The notes: a model not told the origin generated them from the letters alone. A DNA stretch of 64,000 nt from Nodosilinea sp. FACHB-141 (GCF_014696135.1 NZ_JACJPP010000020.1:62001-126000); one strand, 5' to 3'; numbered from the stretch's first letter, positions 45,127 to 54,431 are shown. A program made the numbers and translations.

Positions 45127-45384
45127 AGGTCGCAACTCGAGCAGAGATCACTGGTTTTCTCGGAACCAGTCACGTCCCATGCTTAAGTGTTTCAAAATGT
45201 TGGGGCTCAGCATGCTGAGTTCCTAAAGGAACTGGCCTGGATATAGAGGTGATTGGAATAGAGAGCATCCTCAGCCGTCGTCCTCTCTAGCAGGAATACC
45301 GTTAGGAGGACTTTAGCGCTCCTTCCGGACGAGGGTCTGACGCCAGCGAAAGGATAAAAATCATGAGACTTCTCAAAAGGTGCT
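45127..45384 (+). other. Structured intergenic leader with possible 16-codon uORF
   Basis: The spacer after ureD contains several hairpins: ACTGGTT/AACCAGT, CTCAGCATGCTGAG, AGTTCCT/AGGAACT and AGGAG/CTCCT near 45303-45324. An ATG at 45363 with AAAGGA upstream opens a 16-residue frame (MRLLKRCYEDSSLFWL) that overlaps the next gene's start at 45385, a possible leader peptide. No known RNA family is recognised. Confidence 0.3.
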
Positions 45385-46029
45385 ATGAAGACTCCTCACT
45401 TTTCTGGCTCTAAGCTACCCCCTGCTTCAGAATACGCGCTGATTATTGGGGCTGGGGCGACAGCGGCCATGTCGATGGCGGCGCAACAGGTGGCAGTGGC
45501 AACTCTGCCCGTAACTACCCTGGTGGCCTTGGGCCTGCTCAATCGCTACCGGCTTGACCAGCGACTGCAAGACAGCGAGACCAGCGGACCTACCCAAGAA
45601 GAAGCTACCCATAAGCAGGCCCCAGCTGCACCCCAGCGAGTTACTGCTCAACCTCGACCAGACGCAATTTCGGCTCGGCCCCAGGTGGCAACCACGCCAA
45701 CTACCTCAGCCCGTTTCTCTGAGCAGCGCGCCTACATTCACGAAACGTTAGCCAAAAAGATGCAGGCTAGGGCCGACTTTGCGTCGGTGCAGCAAGCCAG
45801 TTTGAAAAAGGTGGGGGCCTACCTCCAGCAGACTCGGCAAGAGAAGTCGCTGTCGCTGGAGGATGTTTACCAGCGGACGTTCATTCAAACTTATACCTTG
45901 AGGGCGCTTGAAACCGGCAATTTGAATCAGCTGCCAGAACCGTTTTATATTCGCGCCTTCATTCAGAAATATGCCTCAGCTCTGGGGTTAGAGGGGGCTG
46001 CTCTGGCGGCAGATTTCCCGATGCCCTAG
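45385..46029 (+). CDS. RodZ-like helix-turn-helix membrane protein
   Basis: A 214-residue protein. Residues ~14-50 contain one or two hydrophobic helices, then a Pro/Gln/Thr-rich linker. Residues ~145-205 form a RodZ/HTH_25-type helix-turn-helix (KVGAYLQQTRQEKSLSLEDV, then QTYTLRALETGNLNQLPEPF and YIRAFIQKYASALG). In RodZ the HTH faces the cytoplasm and binds MreB; here the order is reversed (membrane part first). DNA binding is uncertain. Downstream is the convergent arsS. Confidence 0.75.
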   Translation: MKTPHFSGSKLPPASEYALIIGAGATAAMSMAAQQVAVATLPVTTLVALGLLNRYRLDQRLQDSETSGPTQEEATHKQAPAAPQRVTAQPRPDAISARPQVATTPTTSARFSEQRAYIHETLAKKMQARADFASVQQASLKKVGAYLQQTRQEKSLSLEDVYQRTFIQTYTLRALETGNLNQLPEPFYIRAFIQKYASALGLEGAALAADFPMP

Positions 46030-46041
46030 TTCTCAAACCGC

Positions 46042-47046
46042 CTAGGTGAGAGCACCGCCACAGCTAGACCCGCTGCCGGCGGTGCAGCCATAGCAGTAGG
46101 GCCGGGTTTGCACGGTCTCGATCGCATCGAGGGAGTTAGCTGCAAGCAGGTCGGCCACGGTGAGCGGTTGACCACTGCGCCCCAAACTGGGCACGGCTTC
46201 CATTTGATTGAAGTCGCAGTCGTAGATGTGGCCTTCGTAGTCGATGGAAAGCTCTTGGCGACACATCAGATGGGGCACAGTGGCGGAGTTGTGGTGGTGA
46301 GCCAAAAATTGCAGGTAGGGCACATAGAGATTTTTGCCCTCTAAATATTGCTTAACCCGGCCAATGGGCAGGTTGGTGATGGTGTAGAGCTGGTTAAAAG
46401 CGATGTCAAAGTGCGATCGCAGATAGGCTTCATAGTCACTCTGCAACACCGCCTGGCTGGGGGTCAGCGAAAACTCGGCGCTGCGGGGCACGGGCGGGTT
46501 GTAGACAAGGTCTAGACGCAGGGCGGGGTCATGGCCGTAGCCCAGCTGGTTGAGTCGCTGCAGGGCACGAATAGACTCCGTGTAGACCCCAGAACCCCGC
46601 TGTTTGTCGACATTGTCTTCGAGATAGCAGGGCAACGAGGCCACCACATGCAGCTGATGGCGAGCAAAATATTCTGGCAGGTCTTCAAAGCCGGGCACAA
46701 AGAAAATGGTCAGGTTCGATCGCACCATCACCGTTTTGCCCAGCTGCCGCGCCGCTTCCACTAGGGGGCGAAAGCCATAGTTCATTTCGGGGGCACCGCC
46801 GGTCAGATCAACGGTGGCAATCTGCGGAAACCGTTGGATCAGCTCGATCAGTTGGTCGCAAACTTCGGGTGAAAGTTCTTCGGTGCGCTTGGGCCCAGCT
46901 TCCACGTGGCAGTGGGTACAGGCCAGGTTACACTTGCGGCCCAGATTCACCTGCAGCACGGTGATCGGCAGCTTAGTGAGGGGCTGCCCCAGCTGCTGAG
47001 CAAAGGGGGTGACTGCGATCGCTGGAGAGGGAGGAGACTGAACCAT
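46042..47046 (-). CDS. arsS: Arsenosugar biosynthesis radical SAM protein ArsS
   Basis: A 334-residue radical SAM enzyme. The [4Fe-4S] ligands are Cys39, Cys43 and Cys46 in GRKCNLACTHCHVEAGP. The C-terminal domain has RPYCYGCTAGSGSSCGGAL, the Cys-rich end of the ArsS (DUF3641) family. ArsS attaches a 5'-deoxyadenosyl group to dimethylarsenic in arsenosugar synthesis. Its usual partner ArsM is not next to it. It is a single gene here, converging on the RodZ-like gene. Confidence 0.88.
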   Translation of the reverse strand: MVQSPPSPAIAVTPFAQQLGQPLTKLPITVLQVNLGRKCNLACTHCHVEAGPKRTEELSPEVCDQLIELIQRFPQIATVDLTGGAPEMNYGFRPLVEAARQLGKTVMVRSNLTIFFVPGFEDLPEYFARHQLHVVASLPCYLEDNVDKQRGSGVYTESIRALQRLNQLGYGHDPALRLDLVYNPPVPRSAEFSLTPSQAVLQSDYEAYLRSHFDIAFNQLYTITNLPIGRVKQYLEGKNLYVPYLQFLAHHHNSATVPHLMCRQELSIDYEGHIYDCDFNQMEAVPSLGRSGQPLTVADLLAANSLDAIETVQTRPYCYGCTAGSGSSCGGALT

Positions 47047-47237
47047 GGACCCTAGGTAGGTAAAACAGCATTCATCAATACGGTTGCCGAGGCAACTTGG
47101 TTGCCTCAGCTCAGGCTCAACACGCCTTGTTATTACAATCTACAACCCTGAAAATTTTCTGAGAGCGGGGAGCGTTCTAATTTCGAGGAAAGGTGGCGGC
47201 TCGGGTGATTTTGACGAGTCAAGGAAGTTTGGGTGAA

Positions 47238-47290
47238 AGGTTTAGGGTATAAGGTGCACAATTCATTTTGAACCTGAACCCTATACTTAA
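47238..47290. repeat. Dispersed hairpin repeat, copy F (diverged)
   Basis: Arms GGGTATAAGG and CCCTATACTT can pair over ~9 of 10 positions with wobbles around a 27-nt loop. It carries the AAGGTGCAC element and a TTTTGACGAG flank like copies A and C. It lies between arsS and the cyclase gene. Confidence 0.45.
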
Positions 47291-47330
47291 AACTCTTTCT
47301 GTAACCTGTCGCCTTTCGTTGGCTAGAGCC

Positions 47331-49352
47331 TTAGTGCGATCGCTTGGGAGAAGCTACTCTTACCTGGTCGCGTCCCTCATTTTTGGCCATATAGAGGGCT
47401 TCGTCAGCCTGCTTAATCAGGTCGGCAGAGCTGCCGTCGCTGGCAGGTTGGGCGCTTGCCACCCCCAGGCTTAGGGTAACCACCCTGGCCACGACCGACT
47501 CCTCATGGGGAATGCGGTGACTACGAATCATCAGGCGAATGTCTTCAGCGACGGTTTCGGCTCCCTCAAGGTAAGTGTTGGGCAGTACGATCACAAATTC
47601 TTCTCCCCCGTATCGAGCTACCAGGTCGCCAGGGCGCTTAGCGGCGCGGGTGAGGATGCGGGCCACCAGCCGCAGGCAGACATCTCCAGCCTGATGCCCA
47701 TAGAGATCGTTGTACCCTTTAAAGCAGTCAATATCGGCCATAATCAGCGCTATAGACCCATTCTCTCGGCTCATGCGCCGCCATTCTTGATCTAGATACT
47801 GTTCTAGTCGACGGCGATTGGCTACCTGGGTCAACCCGTCGAGGTAGGCCATGCGCTGCAACCGCTGGTTGGCTAGGGTGAGCTCCTGGTGCATTTTGGC
47901 CTGCTGAATGGCAATCCCCACCTGGGTTGCTAGGTTTTGCAGCAGCCGGACATCGGCCATCCGCCAGGTTCGGGGTGCTTGGCACTGGTGGGCAATCAGC
48001 AATCCCCACAGGGTTTGATCTTGCAGCAGGGGCACCACAATTTCGGCCTGAATCTGAAAGTATTCTAAAAACTCTAGCTGAGAGGCAGGCAAATTTTGGG
48101 TGTAGATATTCTCTACCGCCAATCCCCGCCCGGCCCTGTAGTGAGCCAAAAACTTTTCGCCCACTGACCAGGGGTCGCGCATAGCCCAGCCCAGCATCGG
48201 CAGATAGGATGACGAGCAGGCTTCTTGAATGACCTGACCACTCATGTCGGCTTCACACTGCACGACGATGACGCGATCGGCCTCGATGAACTCCTGCACT
48301 GAGGTAACGGTTTGCGCCAAAATGCTGTCCAAATCAAGCACACGGCGAATGCGCTGGGCAATTTTGGCCACCAGCCGCTCTCGCTGCGACTGGAGTTTGA
48401 TTTCAGCCTCAACCCGCTTTTGCTCAGAAATATCGAGGGTGACCCCAGCCAGTCGAGAGGTCTGCTCACTATCCTTAAAGACTTGACCCCGAGACGACAA
48501 CCAACGCGTGTTTCCGTCGTTGTGGAGCACGCGAAACTCAATTCCATAGCGCTGTCCTAACTGAATCGCCTGCTGTAGGGCCTGCTGCACCGTGGCCTGA
48601 TCTTCTTGGTGCACGTGGGTGAACAGGGTCTCATAGGTACCGCCGAATTCGCCGGGAGCCAGCCCTAGCAGACGCTCTTGCTCATCAGAGATGACTATCG
48701 TTCCCTGAGATAGATCCCAGTCCCAGGTGCCCATTTGGGCGCCCTTGAGGGCCAGGGCTAGGCGCTCTTGCTGCTGCTGAAACAGAGCGACGGAGTAGTG
48801 ACAGGCGGTAAGTTCAGCTTGGTCAGTAGCGGCCGCCGCAAAGCGGGGAAGTGTGTAAAACCCGTCGGGGGCCAGCAGTCCTAACCAGTGGTGAGCCTGG
48901 TCAACAACGGACAGGTAAAGCTGCTCGGGATATAGCGCGCTCAGGGCCAGCGGCCAAGCCAGGCACGGACCCAAGGGTTGCAGCTGACTGAGGGGAGTCA
49001 TCCATTGCTCAACTAGAACCTCGCTTAGGTCGGCTAACTCAGCCGTGGCTTGGGCGACATTAGCGTAGCCAAAGACCCCCATTAGAACTTCGCCGCCATA
49101 TACCAAAGCGTAGGTTTTGACGGCCGTGGCCATGGCCGCCACCGTCTGCTGCACCGTGTCGCTTGTGTTTGCCCGCAGGGGAGACGGATCGATGCTGGCT
49201 GTGGGGGCGGTAGCGGTAGCGTTAACCAGGTCGTTTTCAGGCACAGATTCAGGGACGGTGAATAGATGGGACTGGATCGTGGGCAGACGAAGGTTATACC
49301 CCGCATAGTCGTCCTGGCAGCCGATCTGTTCTGTAGAGGCTACCGCAACCAC
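47331..49352 (-). CDS. PAS-GAF-GGDEF diguanylate cyclase
   Basis: A 673-residue signalling protein. Residues ~85-200 are unrecognised, ~205-340 form a PAS domain (ALKGAQMGTWDWDL, VTLDISEQKRVEAE), ~345-500 a GAF domain (DLDSILAQTVTSVQEFIEAD), and ~505-665 the GGDEF domain with RYGGEEFVIVLP and the inhibitory-site RxxD five residues upstream (RPGD). It should make c-di-GMP with product inhibition. The GAF lacks the classical chromophore Cys-His, so bilin binding is not predicted. GTG start. No membrane helix. Confidence 0.88.
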   Translation of the reverse strand: MVAVASTEQIGCQDDYAGYNLRLPTIQSHLFTVPESVPENDLVNATATAPTASIDPSPLRANTSDTVQQTVAAMATAVKTYALVYGGEVLMGVFGYANVAQATAELADLSEVLVEQWMTPLSQLQPLGPCLAWPLALSALYPEQLYLSVVDQAHHWLGLLAPDGFYTLPRFAAAATDQAELTACHYSVALFQQQQERLALALKGAQMGTWDWDLSQGTIVISDEQERLLGLAPGEFGGTYETLFTHVHQEDQATVQQALQQAIQLGQRYGIEFRVLHNDGNTRWLSSRGQVFKDSEQTSRLAGVTLDISEQKRVEAEIKLQSQRERLVAKIAQRIRRVLDLDSILAQTVTSVQEFIEADRVIVVQCEADMSGQVIQEACSSSYLPMLGWAMRDPWSVGEKFLAHYRAGRGLAVENIYTQNLPASQLEFLEYFQIQAEIVVPLLQDQTLWGLLIAHQCQAPRTWRMADVRLLQNLATQVGIAIQQAKMHQELTLANQRLQRMAYLDGLTQVANRRRLEQYLDQEWRRMSRENGSIALIMADIDCFKGYNDLYGHQAGDVCLRLVARILTRAAKRPGDLVARYGGEEFVIVLPNTYLEGAETVAEDIRLMIRSHRIPHEESVVARVVTLSLGVASAQPASDGSSADLIKQADEALYMAKNEGRDQVRVASPKRSH

Positions 49353-49694
49353 CCTCGCCCACGGTGTCGTAACTGTATGGCAGCGGCAGCCGGTTTCATA
49401 GGATCTAGCATGCCCGGTAGGGGTATTGGGTGGTCATATATTGAGGGGGGCTTAACAACGGTGAGGACGTATGGGCAGCGTGTTTTCTCGGTAATGCGGC
49501 GTCTGAATTGATTTAAGCCGATAGCTAGAACTGCGGGTTGAACTATATCAGACCAAGACAGGGGCAGGGCTATTGTGGGGCCGGGTCGGCTGTCTAAGCT
49601 AGGTGCGGCGGGAGTTCTCTATACTGAAAGGATGTTTTGAGCGAGCGTAATTCCCCTGTCTGAGCTGCCATTAATTCACCATGAAACCCTGGAG
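49353..49694. other. Intergenic region, no gene seen
   Basis: A 342-nt divergent spacer between the cyclase and mutS2. Frames in it are shadows without ribosome binding sites. The last ~36 nt may be translated as the true N-terminus of MutS2 (see mutS2). Confidence 0.5.
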
Positions 49695-52232
49695 TTGCTG
49701 GAGTGGCCTCGGCTGTGCCAGCACTTATCTACTTTTGCCGCCACTAAGCGCGGCACCCTAGCGGCCCAGGCACTAGTCACCCCTGCAACCCAAGCAGCTA
49801 GCGTCAACCTGCTGACTCAGACCCAGGAGGCCGACTGGCTGGAACAACACAACAACGGTCTCAACTTTGGCGGCATTCGCGATATTGGGACGGCGGTGGA
49901 GCGGGCCTATCGCCAGGGGCTATTGAGCGGCGAGGAGCTGCTGGCCATTGCCACCACCCTACATGGAGCACGCCAGCTGCGGCGCACCATTGATGCTCAA
50001 CCGCCGGAGGATATACCGGTTTTGCAGGATTTGGTGGCGGACCTGAGCACCCATCCCGAGCTGGAGCAGCAGATTTATCACTGCATTGACGATCGCGGCG
50101 ATGTCACCGACCGGGCTAGCCCTAAGCTAGGGGAGGTGCGCGATCGCCTCAAATCGACCCGCCAAGACATTCAGCAGCGGCTGCAGCGGATTTTGCAGCG
50201 CCAGTCTGGGGCTATGCAGGAGCTATTAATTACCCAGCGGGGCGATCGCTTTGTGCTGCCTGTCAAAGCGCCCCAAAAAGACGCGGTGCCTGGCATTGTG
50301 CATGATGCCTCCGCTAGCGGGGCCACCCTTTACATTGAGCCTCAGTCGGTGGTCGAACTGGGCAACCGTCTGCGCCAGCTGCTGCGTCAGGAAAAAACCG
50401 AGGAAGACATTGTTTTACGGCAGCTCAGCGATGCGGTGGCAGAGGTCTATGACGACTTAAGCCATCTGCTAGCGGTGGTTACCGAACTGGATCTGGCCCA
50501 CGCCCGTGCCCGCTACTCGCTGTGGCTAGAGGCCAATCCGCCCCGGTTTATCGAACCCCAGGAGCAAACTACCCTGCGTCAGTTGCGCCACCCGTTACTG
50601 GTTTGGCAGCAGCGCCACGAGCAGGGGCCTGAGGTGGTGCCGATCAATCTGCTGATTCGCCCCGAGCTGCGGGTGGTGGCGATTACTGGCCCCAACACCG
50701 GCGGCAAAACCGTTACCCTCAAAACCCTGGGCCTAGCGGCGCTAATGGCCCGTGCGGGCCTCTACGTACCGGCCCGTGAACCGGTAGAGATTCCCTGGTT
50801 TGGGCAGGTGCTAGCCGATATTGGCGACGAGCAGTCGATCGAGCAGAGCCTGTCAACGTTTTCAGGTCATATTCGCCGAATAGGGCGGATTTTGGCGGCA
50901 CTTAGTGGTGAGGAAGGTAGCGACGATGAGGAAGGTGGCGATGAGAGGGAGCAAAATACTCTTGAGGTAGGCTTCGCCGATAGCTCTAGTGGACCTTTAT
51001 GGACAGGTGAACCGGAAGCAGAAGATTTATCAGAATCGGTGAATTCTCCCGCCCACCCACCCATCCACCCATCCACCCATCCTCGCCCCTCCGCCAACGC
51101 CCTCGTGCTGCTCGACGAAGTCGGTGCCGGTACTGACCCGACGGAGGGGACGGCACTGGCCATCGCCCTGCTCAAGCACCTGGCCGAGCGGGCGCGGCTG
51201 ACCATGGCCACGACCCACTACGGCGAGCTGAAGGCGCTGAAGTACCAGGATGGGCGATTTGAGAATGCGTCGGTAGAATTCAATGAGGCGACGCTGTCGC
51301 CGACCTATCGGCTGCTGTGGGGCATTCCGGGGCGATCGAATGCGCTAGCCATTGCTCGCCGATTGGGCCTGAATGCTGGGGTAATTGATGCAGCGGCGAC
51401 TCTGATGGCGACGGGGTCACAAGACGATGTTAACCAGGTGATTGCTGGGCTAGAAGCCCAGCGACGCCAGCAGGAGGAGCGATCGCAGGAGGCCGCCGAG
51501 TTGCTGGCCGCCACCGAAAAACTCCACCGTGAGGTGCAGCACAAAGCCGACATGCTGCGCGATCGCGAGCAGGAACTCAAGCTCCAGCAGCAGGCGGCGG
51601 TGCAGCAGGCGATCGCCGATGCCAAGCGCGACATTGCCAAGGTGATTCGCCGGTTGCAGCAGGGCGATGCCACGGCGCAAGATGCCCAGCGAGCAACGGC
51701 AGCGGTGGATGCGATCGCCCAATCTCGTCTGCCTGCGGCTGCGCCGACGCCGGCGAAACCGGGCTATCGGCCGGTGGTGGGCGATCGCGTGCGTATTCCC
51801 AGCTTGGGTCAGACTGCGGAGGTGCTGACCGCCCCCGACGACGACCACCGCATCACCGTGCGCTTTGGACTGATGAAAACCACCGTCAGCCTGGCCGATA
51901 TCGAGTCGCTGCGGGGTGAAAAGGCGGAGGTGCCGGTCAAGACAAAGCCCATCGATACTGTGCCTGCCGCCCAGGCTGCGCCCCCTGCTCCCGCCATTCG
52001 CACTAGCCGCAACACGATCGATTTGCGCGGCATGCGGGTGGCTGAGTCAGAGGCGGTGCTAGAGGAGGCGATCGCCCAGGGCAGCGGTGCTCTGTGGATT
52101 ATCCACGGTCACGGCACCGGCAAGCTCAAGGCGGGGGTGCATGAGTACCTCAAACGCCATCCGCAAATTCAACGGTTTGAGCCTGCGGCCCAGGCCGACG
52201 GCGGCACTGGGGTAACGGTGGCCTATCTATAG
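49695..52232 (+). CDS. mutS2: MutS2 (recombination/collided-ribosome factor) with repeat-derived insert
   Basis: An ~845-residue MutS2. Walker A GPNTGGKT is at residue ~332 and Walker B VLLDEVGAGTDP at ~470; about 138 residues separate them, some 60 more than usual. The extra segment (about 402-463) is acidic then Pro/His-rich (HPPIHPSTHPRPS). A hinge coiled coil follows (about 570-660), a KOW-like region and a C-terminal Smr nuclease domain (DLRGMRVAESEAVLEEAI, IIHGHGTGKL). MutS2 limits recombination and, in Bacillus, splits collided ribosomes. The family N-terminus (ETLELLEW) begins upstream of the TTG at 49695, so the real start may be a non-standard codon at about 49660-49690. Confidence 0.9.
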   Translation: MLEWPRLCQHLSTFAATKRGTLAAQALVTPATQAASVNLLTQTQEADWLEQHNNGLNFGGIRDIGTAVERAYRQGLLSGEELLAIATTLHGARQLRRTIDAQPPEDIPVLQDLVADLSTHPELEQQIYHCIDDRGDVTDRASPKLGEVRDRLKSTRQDIQQRLQRILQRQSGAMQELLITQRGDRFVLPVKAPQKDAVPGIVHDASASGATLYIEPQSVVELGNRLRQLLRQEKTEEDIVLRQLSDAVAEVYDDLSHLLAVVTELDLAHARARYSLWLEANPPRFIEPQEQTTLRQLRHPLLVWQQRHEQGPEVVPINLLIRPELRVVAITGPNTGGKTVTLKTLGLAALMARAGLYVPAREPVEIPWFGQVLADIGDEQSIEQSLSTFSGHIRRIGRILAALSGEEGSDDEEGGDEREQNTLEVGFADSSSGPLWTGEPEAEDLSESVNSPAHPPIHPSTHPRPSANALVLLDEVGAGTDPTEGTALAIALLKHLAERARLTMATTHYGELKALKYQDGRFENASVEFNEATLSPTYRLLWGIPGRSNALAIARRLGLNAGVIDAAATLMATGSQDDVNQVIAGLEAQRRQQEERSQEAAELLAATEKLHREVQHKADMLRDREQELKLQQQAAVQQAIADAKRDIAKVIRRLQQGDATAQDAQRATAAVDAIAQSRLPAAAPTPAKPGYRPVVGDRVRIPSLGQTAEVLTAPDDDHRITVRFGLMKTTVSLADIESLRGEKAEVPVKTKPIDTVPAAQAAPPAPAIRTSRNTIDLRGMRVAESEAVLEEAIAQGSGALWIIHGHGTGKLKAGVHEYLKRHPQIQRFEPAAQADGGTGVTVAYL

Positions 52233-52497
52233 AATCTAGGGTTTGATTGCCTCTATTCAGCTTTTACCTCAACCCAGTGCAATAGCGAGCGGCTAAGGGC
52301 AGCTGGTCTTGCCAGTCGAGCCGTCGAGCTTCTTCAATGAGTTCTTGAAACGTCATCATCAGTTGCCGCGACTACAGCTCTGGATTACCAAACCTATTGG
52401 TCTCAGGACTCTGTATCTAAATTGGTAACAACGCCACTGGGCTCAGATCGCCGTGGCACAGTGAATGGACAAACTTCTATAGATGAGTGTGAGGTCC

Positions 52498-53241
52498 ATG
52501 AAAATTAAGTCTTTCACCCCCAGACGGATGGCGGCAGCGGCAGTGATGTCGGCGACCCTGATATCGGGGCTTGGTTTTGTGCCCGTTTTTACCCCAGCAG
52601 CGATCGCCCAGGAGGCGGCTATGAGAACGTTAACCGTAACTGGCCAGGGCGAGGAGTCGGTGCAGACAACCAAAACCCAGGTTGACCTAGGAGTAGACGT
52701 GCAAGGCACCGATGCAGAAGCCGTGCAGCGTGAGGTAGCCCAGCGCACGGCAGCAGTAGTTGAGCTGCTGCGATCGCGAGGGGTCGAAAAGCTCCAAACC
52801 ACTGGCATTCAGCTCAGCCCTCGCTACAACTACGAAAATGGCCGCAACGATGTGATCGGCTACACCGGCAGCAACACCGTCAGCTTTCGCGTGCCCACGG
52901 AGAGCGCCGGCGCTTTGCTCGACGATGCCGTGGATGCCGGGGCTAACCAGATTCGCAGTGTTAGCTTTGTGGCCGAAGACGCTGCCCTAGAGACGGCTCG
53001 GCAGCAGGCGTTGCGTGAGGCGGTAGAAGATGCCCAATCCCAGGCGGGGGTGGTGCTGGGGAGTTTAAACCTGCGATCGCAGGAGATTGTCAGCGTTCAA
53101 ATCAATGGAGCGGCTCCGCCTGTGCCAGTACCGATGATGCGGCAGGCCGAGTACGCTGGCATGTCGGCCGATGTCTCTACCCCAGTGGTAGGGGGGGAGC
53201 AAATCGTACAGGCCCAGGTGACGCTCCAGATTCGCTATTAA
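52498..53241 (+). CDS. SIMPL (DUF541) domain periplasmic protein
   Basis: A ~247-residue exported protein with a signal peptide (RRMAAAAVMSATLISGLGF, ending near AIAQ). The SIMPL domain follows: TLTVTGQGEESVQTTKTQVD, then VELLRSRGVEKLQTTGIQL and the final VQAQVTLQIRY. SIMPL proteins occur in the cell envelope and help survival under oxidative stress; the molecular role is unknown. ATG 52498 has GAGG just upstream; another ATG at 52483 is possible. Confidence 0.82.
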   Translation: MKIKSFTPRRMAAAAVMSATLISGLGFVPVFTPAAIAQEAAMRTLTVTGQGEESVQTTKTQVDLGVDVQGTDAEAVQREVAQRTAAVVELLRSRGVEKLQTTGIQLSPRYNYENGRNDVIGYTGSNTVSFRVPTESAGALLDDAVDAGANQIRSVSFVAEDAALETARQQALREAVEDAQSQAGVVLGSLNLRSQEIVSVQINGAAPPVPVPMMRQAEYAGMSADVSTPVVGGEQIVQAQVTLQIRY

Positions 53242-53327
53242 GAAACTTGGTTGGGGTGCCTAGAGTAAAGATGGTTTCGCTGGGGTAGGGCATTTTAAGG
53301 GCGCTACCCCTTATCCTGGAGCGGACT

Positions 53328-53702
53328 ATGACAACTCTTTTTGATCAACTTGGCGGTACCCTTGCCGTTGACCTCGCGGTCGAAAAATTCTACGAGCGGG
53401 TCTTACAGGACGATCGCATCAAGCATTTCTTTGCCAATGTCAATATGACCAAGCAGCGGGGGCACCAAAAGGCCTTTTTGACCTATGCCTTTGGCGGCAC
53501 CAATAAGTACGACGGTCGCTACATGCGCGAAGCCCACCAAGAGCTGGTCGCAAACCACGGCCTAAACAGCGAACACTTTGATGCTGTTGCCGAAGACCTG
53601 ATGCTGACTTTAGAAGAAATGGGCGTATCTGAGGAATTCAGGTCGCAGGTGGCCGCGATTGCAGCAGCACCCCAGCACAAGCGGGATGTCCTGAACCAGT
53701 AA
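53328..53702 (+). CDS. glbN: Group I truncated haemoglobin (cyanoglobin)
   Basis: A 124-residue 2/2 haemoglobin. By position it keeps distal His46, proximal His70 (YMREAHQEL) and His117 (PQHKRDV), the three key residues of Synechocystis GlbN, where His46 and His70 give hexacoordinate haem and His117 can bond covalently to the haem vinyl. The likely role is nitric oxide or reactive nitrogen detoxification. A strong terminator follows 13 nt after the stop. Confidence 0.95.
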   Translation: MTTLFDQLGGTLAVDLAVEKFYERVLQDDRIKHFFANVNMTKQRGHQKAFLTYAFGGTNKYDGRYMREAHQELVANHGLNSEHFDAVAEDLMLTLEEMGVSEEFRSQVAAIAAAPQHKRDVLNQ

Positions 53703-53715
53703 GCGTATCCTAGAG

Positions 53716-53750
53716 AGAGCGTGGCTTAGCTAAGCCACGCTCTTTTTTGT
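53716..53750 (+). terminator. Intrinsic terminator after glbN
   Basis: A perfect palindrome 53716-53743 (14-bp arms AGAGCGTGGCTTAG) is followed by TTTTT. The MOSC gene begins 19 nt later, so it likely needs its own promoter or read-through. Confidence 0.88.
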
Positions 53751-53768
53751 CGATTATGTTTGACTACA

Positions 53769-54431
53769 ATGCCTGAGATTGTCTCGATTCAGGTGGGCCT
53801 GCCCCAAACCCTAGGCACCGAAGCTGCCCCCAACCCCATGGATCAGCGCTGGACCACCGGCTTCTTTAAGCAGCCCATCGATGGTGAGGTGTGGTTGGGC
53901 TACACCAATTTAGTCGGGGATGGCCAAGCGGATTTGAAAAACCACGGCGGCGTCGATAAGGCGGTGCTGGCCTACAGTGCCGAGCATTATCCTGAATGGC
54001 GATCGCACTTACACAACCCCGAGTTGCCCTACGGCGGCTTTGGTGAAAATTTCACCGTGGCGGGGCAGACCGAGGCCGAGGTTTGTATTGGCGACACCTA
54101 CGCGATCGGCAGCGCCAAAGTCCAGGTATCGCAGCCCCGGCAGCCCTGTTGGAAACTGTCTCGCCGCTGGCGGGTGAAGGATCTAGCGCTCCAGGTGAAG
54201 GCCAACGGCCGCAGCGGCTGGTATTTTCGGGTGCTGAAAGAAGGTGTGGTAGAGCCGGGGCTGGCGATGGTGCTGTGCGATCGCCCCTACCCCGAATGGA
54301 CGGTGGCCCGCGCTAACCGCATCATGCACCACGGTTTGGGCGATCGCGCGGCGGCGATGGAGCTGGCGAGTTGCCCCCTGCTGTCGCGCAACTGGCAAGA
54401 AAAATTGCTCAAACGGGGTGCATCGTCCTAG
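53769..54431 (+). CDS. MOSC domain protein (YiiM type)
   Basis: A ~220-residue MOSC protein: VWLGYTNLVGDGQADLKNHG (about 40-59), DKAVLAYSAEHYPEWR, and the conserved Cys in QPRQPCWKLSRR (about 128). MOSC proteins bind molybdopterin and YiiM-type members reduce N-hydroxylated compounds. ATG 53769 is chosen over a TTG three codons upstream. It converges on a two-gene hypothetical unit. Confidence 0.88.
   Translation: MPEIVSIQVGLPQTLGTEAAPNPMDQRWTTGFFKQPIDGEVWLGYTNLVGDGQADLKNHGGVDKAVLAYSAEHYPEWRSHLHNPELPYGGFGENFTVAGQTEAEVCIGDTYAIGSAKVQVSQPRQPCWKLSRRWRVKDLALQVKANGRSGWYFRVLKEGVVEPGLAMVLCDRPYPEWTVARANRIMHHGLGDRAAAMELASCPLLSRNWQEKLLKRGASS

Noticed and set aside
47505..47795. Plus-strand ORFs inside the diguanylate cyclase gene
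   Set aside because: They are antisense shadows of a well-supported GGDEF gene.
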